IMG/VR virus record: IMGVR_UViG_3300042564_004524
Coordinates: 1 to 64,000 of that record
Source of the DNA: a virus
Direction: 5' to 3' (one strand)
DNA: 64,000 nt
Part shown: piece after piece, positions 53,583-61,586 of the stretch
How positions within the stretch are numbered: position 1 is the stretch's first letter
Layout of the letters: each line of letters begins with the position of its first letter
Position numbers and translations under genes: made by a program
Notes under the pieces: generated by a model
What the model saw: only the letters and a program-made list of their open reading frames with translations
Told to the model about the DNA's origin: nothing
Database searches by the model: none

Positions 53583-54244
53583 AAGACAATTACCAAAAAA
53601 ACGATTTCCTAATCAAAAAGACTGGTAAATACAAAACGTTAAGAAGCGGAATAGTAAAACACGTTCTTAAAATTGGAAACCATCGATTGAAAACAATCGA
53701 TACGGTTTTAAACCCGATAATTATAAATGGTAGAAGAAGATACAGCGCTGAAACTGTGTTCTTATATCGAGATTTAACAAGACCTGTATTAAGTATGATA
53801 AAGTATATCGATGGCGATTTGGTCCGAGATGCCGACCAATATGACGTAATTGCGCATTGTTGCAATTGCTTCTGCACGATGGGTGCTGGTATAGCCCCAC
53901 AAATTAAACATAAGTTCCCTGAGGCGTATGCTGCTGATTGTACAACAACAGCTGGGGACCAAAACAAACTAGGTACCATAACCTATACTGAAAACACAAC
54001 ACCTATTGTTGTTAACTTGTATGGTCAGTATGACTACAAGGGTAGACAGTTTGGTAAAATGGACTTAGATTACGCTGCTTTGCGTTCAGCATTGGCCGCT
54101 ATGAAAGTTAAATTCACTGGTAAAAAAATTGGTCTACCTATGATTGGTGCAGGTTTAGCTGGTGGTGATTGGAATATAATTGAAAGGATAATCCAAGAAG
54201 AATTAAACGGTGAAGATGTTACGGTTGTAAAATATGTACCATAA
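53573..54244 (+). CDS. macrodomain ADP-ribose hydrolase-like protein
   Basis: 223 residues. Residues about 80-223 are a macrodomain: IKYIDGDLVRDADQYDVIAHCCNCFCTMGAGIAPQIKHKFPEAY, VVNLYGQY and GLPMIGAGLAGGDWNIIERII (phosphate loop). The N-terminal 75 residues are basic and unassigned, possibly nucleic-acid binding. The ALC1/DarG-like macrodomains remove ADP-ribose from thymidine or glutamate. Translationally coupled to NADAR, so one operon encodes two chemically distinct ADP-ribose removers. Confidence 0.9.
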   Translation: MALKDNYQKNDFLIKKTGKYKTLRSGIVKHVLKIGNHRLKTIDTVLNPIIINGRRRYSAETVFLYRDLTRPVLSMIKYIDGDLVRDADQYDVIAHCCNCFCTMGAGIAPQIKHKFPEAYAADCTTTAGDQNKLGTITYTENTTPIVVNLYGQYDYKGRQFGKMDLDYAALRSALAAMKVKFTGKKIGLPMIGAGLAGGDWNIIERIIQEELNGEDVTVVKYVP

Positions 54245-54247
54245 CAT

Positions 54248-54277
54248 TTGATATTTAAAAATAATTTCGTATCTTTG
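54248..54277 (+). promoter_or_regulatory. promoter for HAD phosphatase
   Basis: TTG 54248-54250 and TATCTTTG 54270-54277, spacing 19 nt; ATG four bases later (leaderless). Confidence 0.82.
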
Positions 54278-54281
54278 CAAT

Positions 54282-54836
54282 ATGAAAATAATATTCTTAG
54301 ACCATGATGGTGTTATTTGTTTAGGTAGTGAATTTGGAAGTAGATTCAAAAAACAAAAGAGAAGTGTTGCACAAACAATAGCCGACGAATCTATCCCAGT
54401 TATAGAACGATTCGACAATTTCAACAAAAAAGCTATCAAAGTATTAAATGAAATACTTGAAGAAACTGATGCTGAAATTGTTGTTTCGTCTGATTGGAGA
54501 AGATGGGCAAACTTGGAAGAATTAGGTGAGTTTTATGAGTCGCAAGGTATCATCAAAAAACCAATAGCTCTTACACCTGCGTTAGCATCTTTTGCGCCAG
54601 ATACAGCTGCGTTATTTGATTGGAAACGTTGGTATGAGAGAACAAGGATTGTTGAAATCAAAGAGTACCTTAAAAATAATGAAGTTGAGAGTTGGGTAGC
54701 TGTAGACGATATGGATATGTCACTTACAGCCTTTGAAGATAACGGATTATCAAACTTTGTTCACACTCCAAGACTATACGAGGGTATTAAACAATCTGGG
54801 GTGAAAGAAAAAATAATAAATTTTTTAAACAGTTAA
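54282..54836 (+). CDS. HAD phosphatase, RNA-repair 'Swiss army knife' type
   Basis: 184 residues. KIIFLDHDGVICLGS is HAD motif I (D-x-D), EIVVSSDWRRWAN motif II (S-S-x-W-R), and WVAVDDMDMS motif IV. The D-x-D-G-V plus S-S-W-R pattern is that of HAD domains found in bacterial RNA-repair polyproteins, predicted to remove 3'-phosphates. It would complete the RNA end-healing set. Direct evidence for RNA substrates is lacking. Confidence 0.75.
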   Translation: MKIIFLDHDGVICLGSEFGSRFKKQKRSVAQTIADESIPVIERFDNFNKKAIKVLNEILEETDAEIVVSSDWRRWANLEELGEFYESQGIIKKPIALTPALASFAPDTAALFDWKRWYERTRIVEIKEYLKNNEVESWVAVDDMDMSLTAFEDNGLSNFVHTPRLYEGIKQSGVKEKIINFLNS

Positions 54837-54837
54837 A

Positions 54838-55020
54838 ATGGCAGAACAATCCATTAAAGTAGGTATAGCCAACGAAGGTGAAACCGTTTTACCAGTTAGT
54901 GTATTGGAAAAATGGGAACCTAAAAATGTTACTCAACTTGGTGATACTGTATTCTTCAAACAAGAAGATATATTTTACTCAATGAAAGTTGTTGATTTTA
55001 GAGAAATATATAAATTATGA
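54838..55020 (+). CDS. small hypothetical protein
   Basis: 60 residues, unrecognised, beta-rich (VGIANEGETVLPVSVLEKW, TQLGDTVFFKQED). One base after the HAD stop; overlaps the next start by four bases (ATGA). Confidence 0.6.
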   Translation: MAEQSIKVGIANEGETVLPVSVLEKWEPKNVTQLGDTVFFKQEDIFYSMKVVDFREIYKL

Positions 55021-55463
55021 GTATAACAAGAGCAATTGAAATTAATCATTTTCAATTAAAAGAAAAAAGAAACTGGGATAGAACGTTTTGGTTTTTTGAT
55101 ATTCACGGTACGATTCTAAAACCAAATTACCAATATGGTAATACACCAAGTGAATACTACCCAATGGCTAAAGAAACGTTACAATTAATATCAAAAATAG
55201 ATGATATTGTAATGATTATTTATACGTGTTCACATTTACACGAAATAAAAGAATACTTAGATTTATTCAAAAGTGATAACATTCATTTCAAATATGTGAA
55301 TGAAAACCCTGAAGTTCCTACCGACCCTAAAGGTTATGGAAATTATGATAAAAAACCTTATATGAACGTTTTGTTTGAGGACAAAGCTGGATTCAACCCA
55401 GAAACGGATTGGCAAGAGGTTTATGGGTTATTATTAGAAAGATACTCACATTTAAAAATATAA
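55017..55463 (+). CDS. HAD-like protein (FDIHG variant)
   Basis: 148 residues. FWFFDIHGTILKPNYQYG is HAD motif I in the phage variant with D-I-H-G-T, VMIIYTCSH a motif II position (T in place of S) and VLFEDKAGFNPETDW the acidic motif IV. Catalytic status uncertain because the second Asp of D-x-D is His. Possibly a nucleotide or sugar phosphatase. Confidence 0.65.
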   Translation: MSITRAIEINHFQLKEKRNWDRTFWFFDIHGTILKPNYQYGNTPSEYYPMAKETLQLISKIDDIVMIIYTCSHLHEIKEYLDLFKSDNIHFKYVNENPEVPTDPKGYGNYDKKPYMNVLFEDKAGFNPETDWQEVYGLLLERYSHLKI

Positions 55464-55467
55464 AAAT

Positions 55468-55764
55468 ATGAAAAGATTATTTACAATTATGTTAGTTATA
55501 TTACTAGCAATTTTTACTGTTAGTTGTGCAGATGTTGCTCATGTAACTTTTACTAACCCAAATGAACATGTTTATGGTTTTTGGGGTGGTACATGGCATG
55601 GAATGACTATGTTCCCATCATTTATTGGTAGTCTTATCTGGGATGATATTGCTGTGTATGCTGTGCATAACAACGGTGGTTGGTATGATTTTGGGTTTGT
55701 TGGTGGGTTTTTTATAATGTTAAGGTTTTTTGCCAACTTAATAAAATTTATTACCCAAAAATAA
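55468..55764 (+). CDS. lipoprotein-like membrane protein
   Basis: 98 residues. Signal sequence with a lipobox-like LAIFTVSC (cleavage before Cys20), then a Trp/Gly-rich region (VYGFWGGTWHGMTMFPSFIGSLIWDD) and a second hydrophobic stretch (FGFVGGFFIMLRFFANLI). Possibly a periplasmic lipoprotein; function unknown. One base before Sir2. Confidence 0.62.
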   Translation: MKRLFTIMLVILLAIFTVSCADVAHVTFTNPNEHVYGFWGGTWHGMTMFPSFIGSLIWDDIAVYAVHNNGGWYDFGFVGGFFIMLRFFANLIKFITQK

Positions 55765-55765
55765 A

Positions 55766-56530
55766 ATGAAAAGAATAGTAGTATTTTCTGGTGCTGGGTT
55801 AGATAAAGAATCAGGTATTTCAACTTTTAGAGATTCAGCTGATGGGCTTTGGAATAATTTTAAAATTGATGATGTGGCGACATTAGATGGTTGGAGAAAA
55901 GACCGTTCAAAAGTTTTAGAATTTTATAATCAAAGACGTAGAGAATTACCTAATGTACAACCAAACGATGCTCACTATGCTTTAGTTACTTTAGAATCAG
56001 AATACGATGTTACCCATGTAACGCAAAACGTTACTGATTTATTAGAGAGAGCTGGTTCGTCTAAGGTGTTACATTTACATGGTGAGTTAACAAAAGCTAG
56101 GTCATCGTACCTTAATGGCAATCCTATTATGGATAAATTAGGTGTTAATAATAACCCAATACATATTGGATATAATGATATTAATCTAGGTGATAAATGT
56201 GAAAAATATGGTGCTCAACTAAGACCACATATAGTTTGGTTTGGTGAATATCCTTTTTTCTTTTATAACGCGTTAGAAGCTTTTATAGAAGCTGATATTA
56301 TAATCATAATTGGTACAAGTATGAATATTGGTTATACTTATGAATTCTTTAAAAACTGTAAAAAAGATACGCCTATTTATTTTGTAGACCCAGAACCAAC
56401 AAAATCAATTGAGTTAGAATATCCAGACTTGAAAATTACATACATTGAAAAGGGTGCTGTTGAAGGGGTGAATGAATTAATAAATAAACTAATGGTACAA
56501 GCCATTGGTGATGATAAAAACGACAAATAA
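55766..56530 (+). CDS. Sir2-family NAD-dependent protein (no zinc ribbon)
   Basis: 254 residues. GAGLDKESGISTFRD, THVTQNVTDLLERAGSSKVLHLHGEL (with catalytic His) and LRPHIVWFGE, IIIGTSMNIGYTY are the NAD-binding motifs of sirtuins. The usual two C-x-x-C zinc pairs between them are missing (SSYLNGNP...). Sirtuins remove acyl groups using NAD+; related SIR2 defence proteins hydrolyse NAD+. A phage deacylase or an ADP-ribose-linked enzyme are both possible. Overlaps the next start by one base. Confidence 0.85.
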   Translation: MKRIVVFSGAGLDKESGISTFRDSADGLWNNFKIDDVATLDGWRKDRSKVLEFYNQRRRELPNVQPNDAHYALVTLESEYDVTHVTQNVTDLLERAGSSKVLHLHGELTKARSSYLNGNPIMDKLGVNNNPIHIGYNDINLGDKCEKYGAQLRPHIVWFGEYPFFFYNALEAFIEADIIIIIGTSMNIGYTYEFFKNCKKDTPIYFVDPEPTKSIELEYPDLKITYIEKGAVEGVNELINKLMVQAIGDDKNDK

Positions 56531-56892
56531 TGAGCGTAATTAAATTTGAATTAAAAGAAGAACACGTAAAACTATTAAAAAATTTACGTTGGTCTGTTAA
56601 CCAAGAGGGTCATATCGCAGGTATTGGTCACGATGGTGTGGAATATAACGAACCCTTTGGTGAAGATGATATGTATGAAGCCATAGACATTATATTAAAT
56701 GGTAGACCAGCTGATTTCGACCCGTTTAATACTGAGGAAAAAGTTAAGTATACCGATGAACAAAAAGAAGCGTGGGATAACTTATACCATGAATTACCAA
56801 CAGCGTTGGATGTTGTCTTGTATAATGGAAGCTACGAGTTGGGATTATATAAAACAAAATACCACGATAGAGTGTGGAAAAAAATAAATTAA
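56530..56892 (+). CDS. hypothetical protein coupled to Sir2
   Basis: 120 residues, acidic, unrecognised; contains LRWSVNQEGHIAGIGHDGVEYNEPFGEDDMYEAIDIIL and VVLYNGSYELGLYKTKY. Start overlaps the Sir2 stop (TAATG), so translation is linked. Could be a partner of Sir2. Confidence 0.6.
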   Translation: MSVIKFELKEEHVKLLKNLRWSVNQEGHIAGIGHDGVEYNEPFGEDDMYEAIDIILNGRPADFDPFNTEEKVKYTDEQKEAWDNLYHELPTALDVVLYNGSYELGLYKTKYHDRVWKKIN

Positions 56893-56896
56893 TATT

Positions 56897-57070
56897 ATGA
56901 AAACAAAACTTATTATCTATTTTCTAGTAGCATTGCTAATTATCATTTTGTTTAAAATGATGTTTATTGGTGTGATTATCTTTATTCACCTTGTAAAATA
57001 CATAGCCATAGCAGCCGCTATAGCTTATGGTGCCTACTGGATAAACAAAAAATTAAAAAAAGATGAATAA
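56897..57070 (+). CDS. small two-span membrane protein
   Basis: 57 residues, ATG 56897. Almost entirely hydrophobic with two spans (LIIYFLVALLIIILF and IGVIIFIHLVKYIAIAAAIA) and a basic tail (NKKLKKDE). Function unknown; holin-like size. Stop lies in the terminator stem. Confidence 0.6.
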   Translation: MKTKLIIYFLVALLIIILFKMMFIGVIIFIHLVKYIAIAAAIAYGAYWINKKLKKDE

Positions 57071-57096
57071 CCATTTGGTTATTCATTTTTTATTTT
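57065..57096 (+). terminator. hairpin terminator
   Basis: GAATAACCA-TT-TGGTTATTC followed by ATTTTTTATTTT. Confidence 0.75.
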
Positions 57097-57105
57097 GTAT
57101 CTTTG
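57075..57105 (+). promoter_or_regulatory. promoter for PRPP synthetase
   Basis: TTG 57075-57077 (inside the terminator stem) and TATCTTTG 57098-57105, spacing 20 nt. Confidence 0.72.
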
Positions 57106-57121
57106 CTAAAAATTACAAAAT

Positions 57122-58105
57122 ATGTTAGAATCTGTCCTTATATCAATTGATGGTCGAGAAAAATTGGCCGAAGAAATTGTTAAAGCAATCCGAAAAAAAT
57201 CCTCAGACCCGATAGTGGTTGATTATGCTAATTCACAAAAGTTTTCAGACGGGGAACTATGTGTTGATTTTTGCAATTCAATTAGAGGTAAACGTGTTTA
57301 TCTATTGACTAGTCCAAACAACTCGGATGAAATCATCAAATTAAATTTAGCCATAGATGCCGCAAAGCGTGCTGCTGCTAAAGAAATTATTCCAATATTA
57401 CCTTATTTTCCGTATGCTCGTCAAGACAAAAAAGACCAATCAAGAGGACCAATCGGTGCTAAGGTTATGGTTGAAATGATTGAGCATAGAGGGGCAACTG
57501 GTGTTATTACTTTTGATTTACATGCTGACCAAATTCAAGGTTTTTTCAACATACCAGTAACCCATCTAGAAGGTAAAAATATATTTGATAGCTATGTGGC
57601 TAGTATCTATAACGAAAACACAATCTTGTGTGGTCCTGATGCTGGTTCTGGTAAACGTGTAAAGCGTATGAAAGACCAATTAGGTAAATACCATGACATT
57701 TCAATCAATTATGTTATGTTGGATAAAACTCGTAAACAAGCTAATGTAATCGATGAAATGGTTATTATTGGTGATGTGACTGGTAAAGATGTCATCATAT
57801 TGGATGATATGGTTGATACAGCTGGTACACTATGTAAAGCGGCTGAAGTAATTATGGAAGCTGGTGCCAATAGCGTAAGAGCAATTATCAGCCATGGTGT
57901 ATTATCTGGACCTGCTTTGGGTCGTATTGAAAAATCAGTATTAAAAGAACTTATTATTAGCGATTCTTTGGATAAAGGTGAAGGTGATATAGGTTTTGGT
58001 GTTCAAAAGATAAAAGTCGTGTCAATGGCAAAACAAATAGCCTTAGCAATTATAGCAATTAATAGTCATTCAAGTTATGAAGGACTTAAAAAAGAACGTT
58101 TCTAA
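57122..58105 (+). CDS. prs: ribose-phosphate pyrophosphokinase (PRPP synthetase)
   Basis: 327 residues, the usual Prs length. KFSDGELCVDF, IIPILPYFPYARQDKKDQSRGPIGAKVMVEMI, ITFDLHADQIQGFFNIPVTHLEG (catalytic flexible region), CGPDAGSGKRVKRMK and VIILDDMVDTAGTLCKAAEVI (PRPP-binding loop) are in order. Makes PRPP from ribose 5-phosphate and ATP for NAMPT and nucleotide synthesis. Phage 'Adps' enzymes of the NARP1 pathway belong to the same family, so ADP-ribose as substrate is an alternative. Confidence 0.92.
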   Translation: MLESVLISIDGREKLAEEIVKAIRKKSSDPIVVDYANSQKFSDGELCVDFCNSIRGKRVYLLTSPNNSDEIIKLNLAIDAAKRAAAKEIIPILPYFPYARQDKKDQSRGPIGAKVMVEMIEHRGATGVITFDLHADQIQGFFNIPVTHLEGKNIFDSYVASIYNENTILCGPDAGSGKRVKRMKDQLGKYHDISINYVMLDKTRKQANVIDEMVIIGDVTGKDVIILDDMVDTAGTLCKAAEVIMEAGANSVRAIISHGVLSGPALGRIEKSVLKELIISDSLDKGEGDIGFGVQKIKVVSMAKQIALAIIAINSHSSYEGLKKERF

Positions 58106-58182
58106 TGCAAACACAATTATTAGACTATATCAAGGATTTACCAGAGAACACAAGAATTACAGTGGTTGATTGCCACATCTAA
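58105..58182 (+). CDS. short coupled ORF before Thg1-like gene
   Basis: 25 codons (MQTQLLDYIKDLPENTRITV...) starting in a TAATG overlap with the PRPP synthetase stop. Either a tiny peptide that carries ribosomes to the next gene or a remnant of a lost domain. Weak support. Confidence 0.35.
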   Translation: MQTQLLDYIKDLPENTRITVVDCHI

Positions 58183-58192
58183 AAACAAAACA

Positions 58193-59017
58193 ATGGGAAA
58201 AAACACAAGTTTTGGTGACCGTATGAAAGAATACGAGTCATGTTATAATTTTAAAATACCGAACAGGTCGTATGTAATCATACGACTTGACGGTAAAGGT
58301 TTTAGTAAATATACTACAATGTTTGATAAACCATTTGACGACATTCTATCCAATGTGATGGATGCTGCTACTATTGAACTATGTAAGTATTTGAATCCGC
58401 TATTTGCTTATACGCAATCAGATGAAATTAGCCTTGTGTTTTCAACCATTGAGAACATTGATGCTGATTTGCCATTTGATGGTAAAGTACAGAAGCTATG
58501 TAGTATTTCAGCTTCAAAAGTAACAGCAGCGTTTAACAAGACAATGCTTAGAATGCTTGCCGCTTTTAAGCCAGAGGAATTTAATTTAATGGAGAAAATC
58601 ATTAGTGGTGAATTCCCAGAACTTGATGCGGTATTTGATTCAAGGGTATTCGTTATACCAGACTTTAGAGAGGTGTCTAACTATTTCATTTGGAGACAAC
58701 AAGATTGTACTAGAAATAGTATTAGTATGGCAGCACACGCTTTGTTAGGTCACTCAGCCACTATGAACAAGTCTAGTGATGAAAAACAAGAGATGCTTTT
58801 TAAAGAGAAGGGTGTCAATTGGAGTGATTACAAAGTTAAATACAAGCGAGGTGTTGTTGTAAAAAAACAAACCATTTGGGTTGATGGTCAAAATGGTGAA
58901 CCAATTCAAAGAAGTAAATGGCTTCCAGATTACGATATTCCAATCTTTACACAAGAAAGAGAATATTTGTATAATTTAATCCCAGTAATTAAAATTACTG
59001 AAGATAATGTTGTATAA
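58193..59017 (+). CDS. Thg1-like 3'-5' polymerase (tRNAHis guanylyltransferase family)
   Basis: 274 residues from ATG 58193. FKIPNRSYVIIRLDGKGFSKYTT is the Thg1 motif with first metal Asp (R-L-D-G-x-x-F), YTQSDEISLVF the second (S-D-E), and CSISASKVTAAFN plus RDNS-like QQDCTRNSISMAAHALLG follow. Thg1-like proteins add nucleotides to tRNA 5' ends in the reverse direction and can repair 5'-truncated tRNA. Fits the tRNA repair set. Confidence 0.9.
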   Translation: MGKNTSFGDRMKEYESCYNFKIPNRSYVIIRLDGKGFSKYTTMFDKPFDDILSNVMDAATIELCKYLNPLFAYTQSDEISLVFSTIENIDADLPFDGKVQKLCSISASKVTAAFNKTMLRMLAAFKPEEFNLMEKIISGEFPELDAVFDSRVFVIPDFREVSNYFIWRQQDCTRNSISMAAHALLGHSATMNKSSDEKQEMLFKEKGVNWSDYKVKYKRGVVVKKQTIWVDGQNGEPIQRSKWLPDYDIPIFTQEREYLYNLIPVIKITEDNVV

Positions 59018-59040
59018 TTCAATTTTTTTGTGTATATTTG
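59010..59040 (+). promoter_or_regulatory. promoter for 59072 gene
   Basis: TTG 59010-59012 and TATATTTG 59033-59040, spacing 20 nt. Confidence 0.78.
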
Positions 59041-59071
59041 TTAAAATAACATTTTGATAATATAAAAATTA

Positions 59072-60661
59072 ATGAAATTTAAAGACCTTTCGGTAAAAGA
59101 TAAACAACGCATTTATGATGTTTATCATAAAAAAGATGATGGTCCGTGGGAAAAGAGAGCGGCTAAATTAGGTGAACATTTCGGTGTTTCCGAGCGTACT
59201 ATTCGTAAATGGTGTGCTGAAAAATTAGGTTTTAAAGAAAAAGTAGATTCTGAACCTGAACAGTATGTTAAAGCAAAAGAAAAACAACATGACGCTAAAA
59301 AGAAACGTTTTATAGTTACTTGGGCTCAAAATAATACACCAGTTCACAAGAAACTGTTGAGAAACATTGAGGCTTATGCCAGTTTTATTGATGCAGATAT
59401 TCTTGTGATTGCTGGTCGTTATAAAAATCCAACTAGTATCTGGACTAATAATAACAAAAACGAAGAGCATTGGAAAAAAGAAGTTGAACCTTATTTAGAT
59501 GCCAATAGACATAACATTCACAAATTTGTATCAATTATGTCTGATATCAAAGTACAACCAACAGCTGTAAACCCAATGACTGGAATGCAAGCTATTAGTG
59601 GTGTTAACTCATGTATCTTTGGTAGTCCAAAGGTACAATTAGAAATGATACCTGTATTAGAAGGAAACAGACCTAAAATTATGCTTACTACTGGTGCTGT
59701 GACTATGCAAAATTATACAGACGCTAAAGCTGGTAAAGTTGGTGAGTTTCACCATACATTTGGTTTTGCTATTGTTGAAATAAAAGACGATGAAACTTTC
59801 TTTGTTAGACAAGTAACTGCTGAGGATAAATCTGGCGCTTTTACTGATTTAATTTATCGAGTTGAAGACGGAGGTGTGTCACAGATTAGTTCAATTTCGG
59901 CTGCTGTGTTAGGTGATTTACATTACGGTCACCATGACCAAGAAGTTATTGATAAAACTATTGATTTCTTAGATAAAATTAAACCTGAACATGTAGTATT
60001 ACATGACGTTTTTGATGGTGATTCAATTAGTCATCATCAAATGAAAGACCCATTTATTCAATATGGTAAAGAAATAACAGGAACCAATGATTTAGAGAAA
60101 GAAGTGAACAACATGCTCGTGGGTCTTGAAGCGTTTAATAAATTTAATAACGTTGTTATTGTTAGAAGTAACCACGATGATTTTCTAGATAGATGGCTTA
60201 AGAATGAAGATTGGAAAAAACAACCAACCTTCAAGAACTCAAGACTTTACATGAAGTATTCTGACATTTTGCTTGAACAATATGGTAAAGACCCTAATAA
60301 TGTTAAGGGTGTTATTCCATACTTGATTAATGAGAAATTCCCTAGGTTTAAAACACTTGGAAGGTCAGCTTCTTATAGAGTTAATGGTTGGGAATTAGGT
60401 CAACATGGTGATGTTGGTTCAAATGGTAGTAGAGGTTCATTGTTACAGTTTAGAAAATTGAACACTAAGATTGTTGTGGGACATTATCACTCACCAGGTC
60501 GTAAAGACGGTGCCATAGCTGTTGGTACATCAACAAAATTACGTGTTGGTTACAATCAAGGTCCTAGTTCTTGGTTACAATCACATGTGATTATCCATAA
60601 TGATGGAAGAGCACAACATATTAATTTTGTAAATGGAGAGTTTACAACGTTTAAAATATAA
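59072..60661 (+). CDS. metallophosphoesterase with N-terminal HTH
   Basis: 529 residues. Residues about 1-50 include a helix-turn-helix (LGEHFGVSERTIRKWCAEK). About 75-270 is an unassigned central region (VTWAQNNTPVHKKLLRNIEAYASFIDADILVIAGRYK). The C-terminal half is a calcineurin-like phosphoesterase: VLGDLHYGHHD, VLHDVFDGDSISHHQ, VIVRSNHDDFLDRW (N-H-D), GQHGDVG, VVGHYHSPGRKDG (G-H-x-H). The HTH may direct it to DNA. Similar two-part proteins occur in other phages, function unproven. Confidence 0.8.
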   Translation: MKFKDLSVKDKQRIYDVYHKKDDGPWEKRAAKLGEHFGVSERTIRKWCAEKLGFKEKVDSEPEQYVKAKEKQHDAKKKRFIVTWAQNNTPVHKKLLRNIEAYASFIDADILVIAGRYKNPTSIWTNNNKNEEHWKKEVEPYLDANRHNIHKFVSIMSDIKVQPTAVNPMTGMQAISGVNSCIFGSPKVQLEMIPVLEGNRPKIMLTTGAVTMQNYTDAKAGKVGEFHHTFGFAIVEIKDDETFFVRQVTAEDKSGAFTDLIYRVEDGGVSQISSISAAVLGDLHYGHHDQEVIDKTIDFLDKIKPEHVVLHDVFDGDSISHHQMKDPFIQYGKEITGTNDLEKEVNNMLVGLEAFNKFNNVVIVRSNHDDFLDRWLKNEDWKKQPTFKNSRLYMKYSDILLEQYGKDPNNVKGVIPYLINEKFPRFKTLGRSASYRVNGWELGQHGDVGSNGSRGSLLQFRKLNTKIVVGHYHSPGRKDGAIAVGTSTKLRVGYNQGPSSWLQSHVIIHNDGRAQHINFVNGEFTTFKI

Positions 60662-60687
60662 AGTGGGATAAAAACCCACTTTTTTTT
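60661..60687 (+). terminator. Rho-independent terminator
   Basis: AAGTGGG-ATAAAAA-CCCACTT followed by seven T. Confidence 0.88.
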
Positions 60688-60716
60688 GGAAGATAATAAA
60701 TAATTTAGTATATTTG
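60686..60716 (+). promoter_or_regulatory. promoter for 60721 operon
   Basis: TTG 60686-60688 and TATATTTG 60709-60716, spacing 20 nt; ATG four bases later (leaderless). Confidence 0.82.
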
Positions 60717-60720
60717 CAAT

Positions 60721-61131
60721 ATGAAAGAAATACTCGTAGATTTTGATGGTACGGTAGTAACGCATGACTTTCCATTTATTGGAAAAGACATAGGTTCAGT
60801 TCCAGTATTAAAACAATTAGTTGAAAAAGGTCATAAACTTATATTGTTTACAATGCGTAGCCACAGACCTTACATTCACTCAGATGGTAAGTCAAGAGAT
60901 TGTTTACAAGAAGCAATTGATTGGTTTGCTAAGAATGAAATACCGTTATACGGTATAAACACGAACCCAACACAACACGAATGGACTGATAGTCCTAAGG
61001 CTTATGGACAACTTATGATTGATGATATTGCATTTGGGGTTCCATTGGCTTTTGATAAAGAATTATCTCAAAGACCTTATGTTGATTGGTTTCATTTAGA
61101 AATGATGTTAAAAGCTAATTCTATAATATAA
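60721..61131 (+). CDS. HAD-like hydrolase (BT0820-like)
   Basis: 136 residues. ILVDFDGTVVTHDFP is motif I (D-x-D-G-T), KLILFTMRSH motif II (T) and MIDDIAFGVPLAF motif IV. Small capless HAD of the type common in Bacteroidota and their phages. Probably a phosphatase acting on small nucleotides or sugars. Overlaps the Nudix gene by one base. Confidence 0.8.
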   Translation: MKEILVDFDGTVVTHDFPFIGKDIGSVPVLKQLVEKGHKLILFTMRSHRPYIHSDGKSRDCLQEAIDWFAKNEIPLYGINTNPTQHEWTDSPKAYGQLMIDDIAFGVPLAFDKELSQRPYVDWFHLEMMLKANSII

Positions 61132-61586
61132 TGGGTAAAACGATAGCATCTGGGTTATTTATTGTAAGAAAAGACAATAAATTATTGATTTGTCATCCAA
61201 CAAATCACCCAAAAAATGTTTACAGCATACCTAAGGGTAAGGTAGAAGATGACGAAATCTTCTTAGAAGCTGCATTTAGGGAAACATATGAAGAAACTAA
61301 CTTGGATTTAAACGGTTCTACTGATTTCACAATACATCCTTTGAGTTCTGTAAACTACAAACACAAAAAGAAAATACTTTATCCGTTTTTGGTTCATGAA
61401 AACAAGAAATCAAAATTTGATTGGGATAGTGTTGAGTTGAAATGTAATTCAAACGTACCAGAGGATAGAGGTGGATTTCCAGAAATGGATGGGTACAAAT
61501 GGGTTACGTTGGATGAAGCGAAGAGTTTAATACATGACACGCAAGTTAAGTGTTTACCGAAAATAAAAGAAATTATTGAAGGATGA
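61131..61586 (+). CDS. Nudix hydrolase
   Basis: 151 residues. YSIPKGKVEDDEIFLEAAFRETYEETNLDLNG contains the Nudix box with all conserved residues (G-x5-E-x7-R-E-x2-E-E), and KGK instead of GGK at the start is typical of diadenosine-polyphosphate or RNA-cap (RppH-like) enzymes. Third Nudix domain in the window. Overlaps the Smr gene by four bases. Confidence 0.85.
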   Translation: MGKTIASGLFIVRKDNKLLICHPTNHPKNVYSIPKGKVEDDEIFLEAAFRETYEETNLDLNGSTDFTIHPLSSVNYKHKKKILYPFLVHENKKSKFDWDSVELKCNSNVPEDRGGFPEMDGYKWVTLDEAKSLIHDTQVKCLPKIKEIIEG

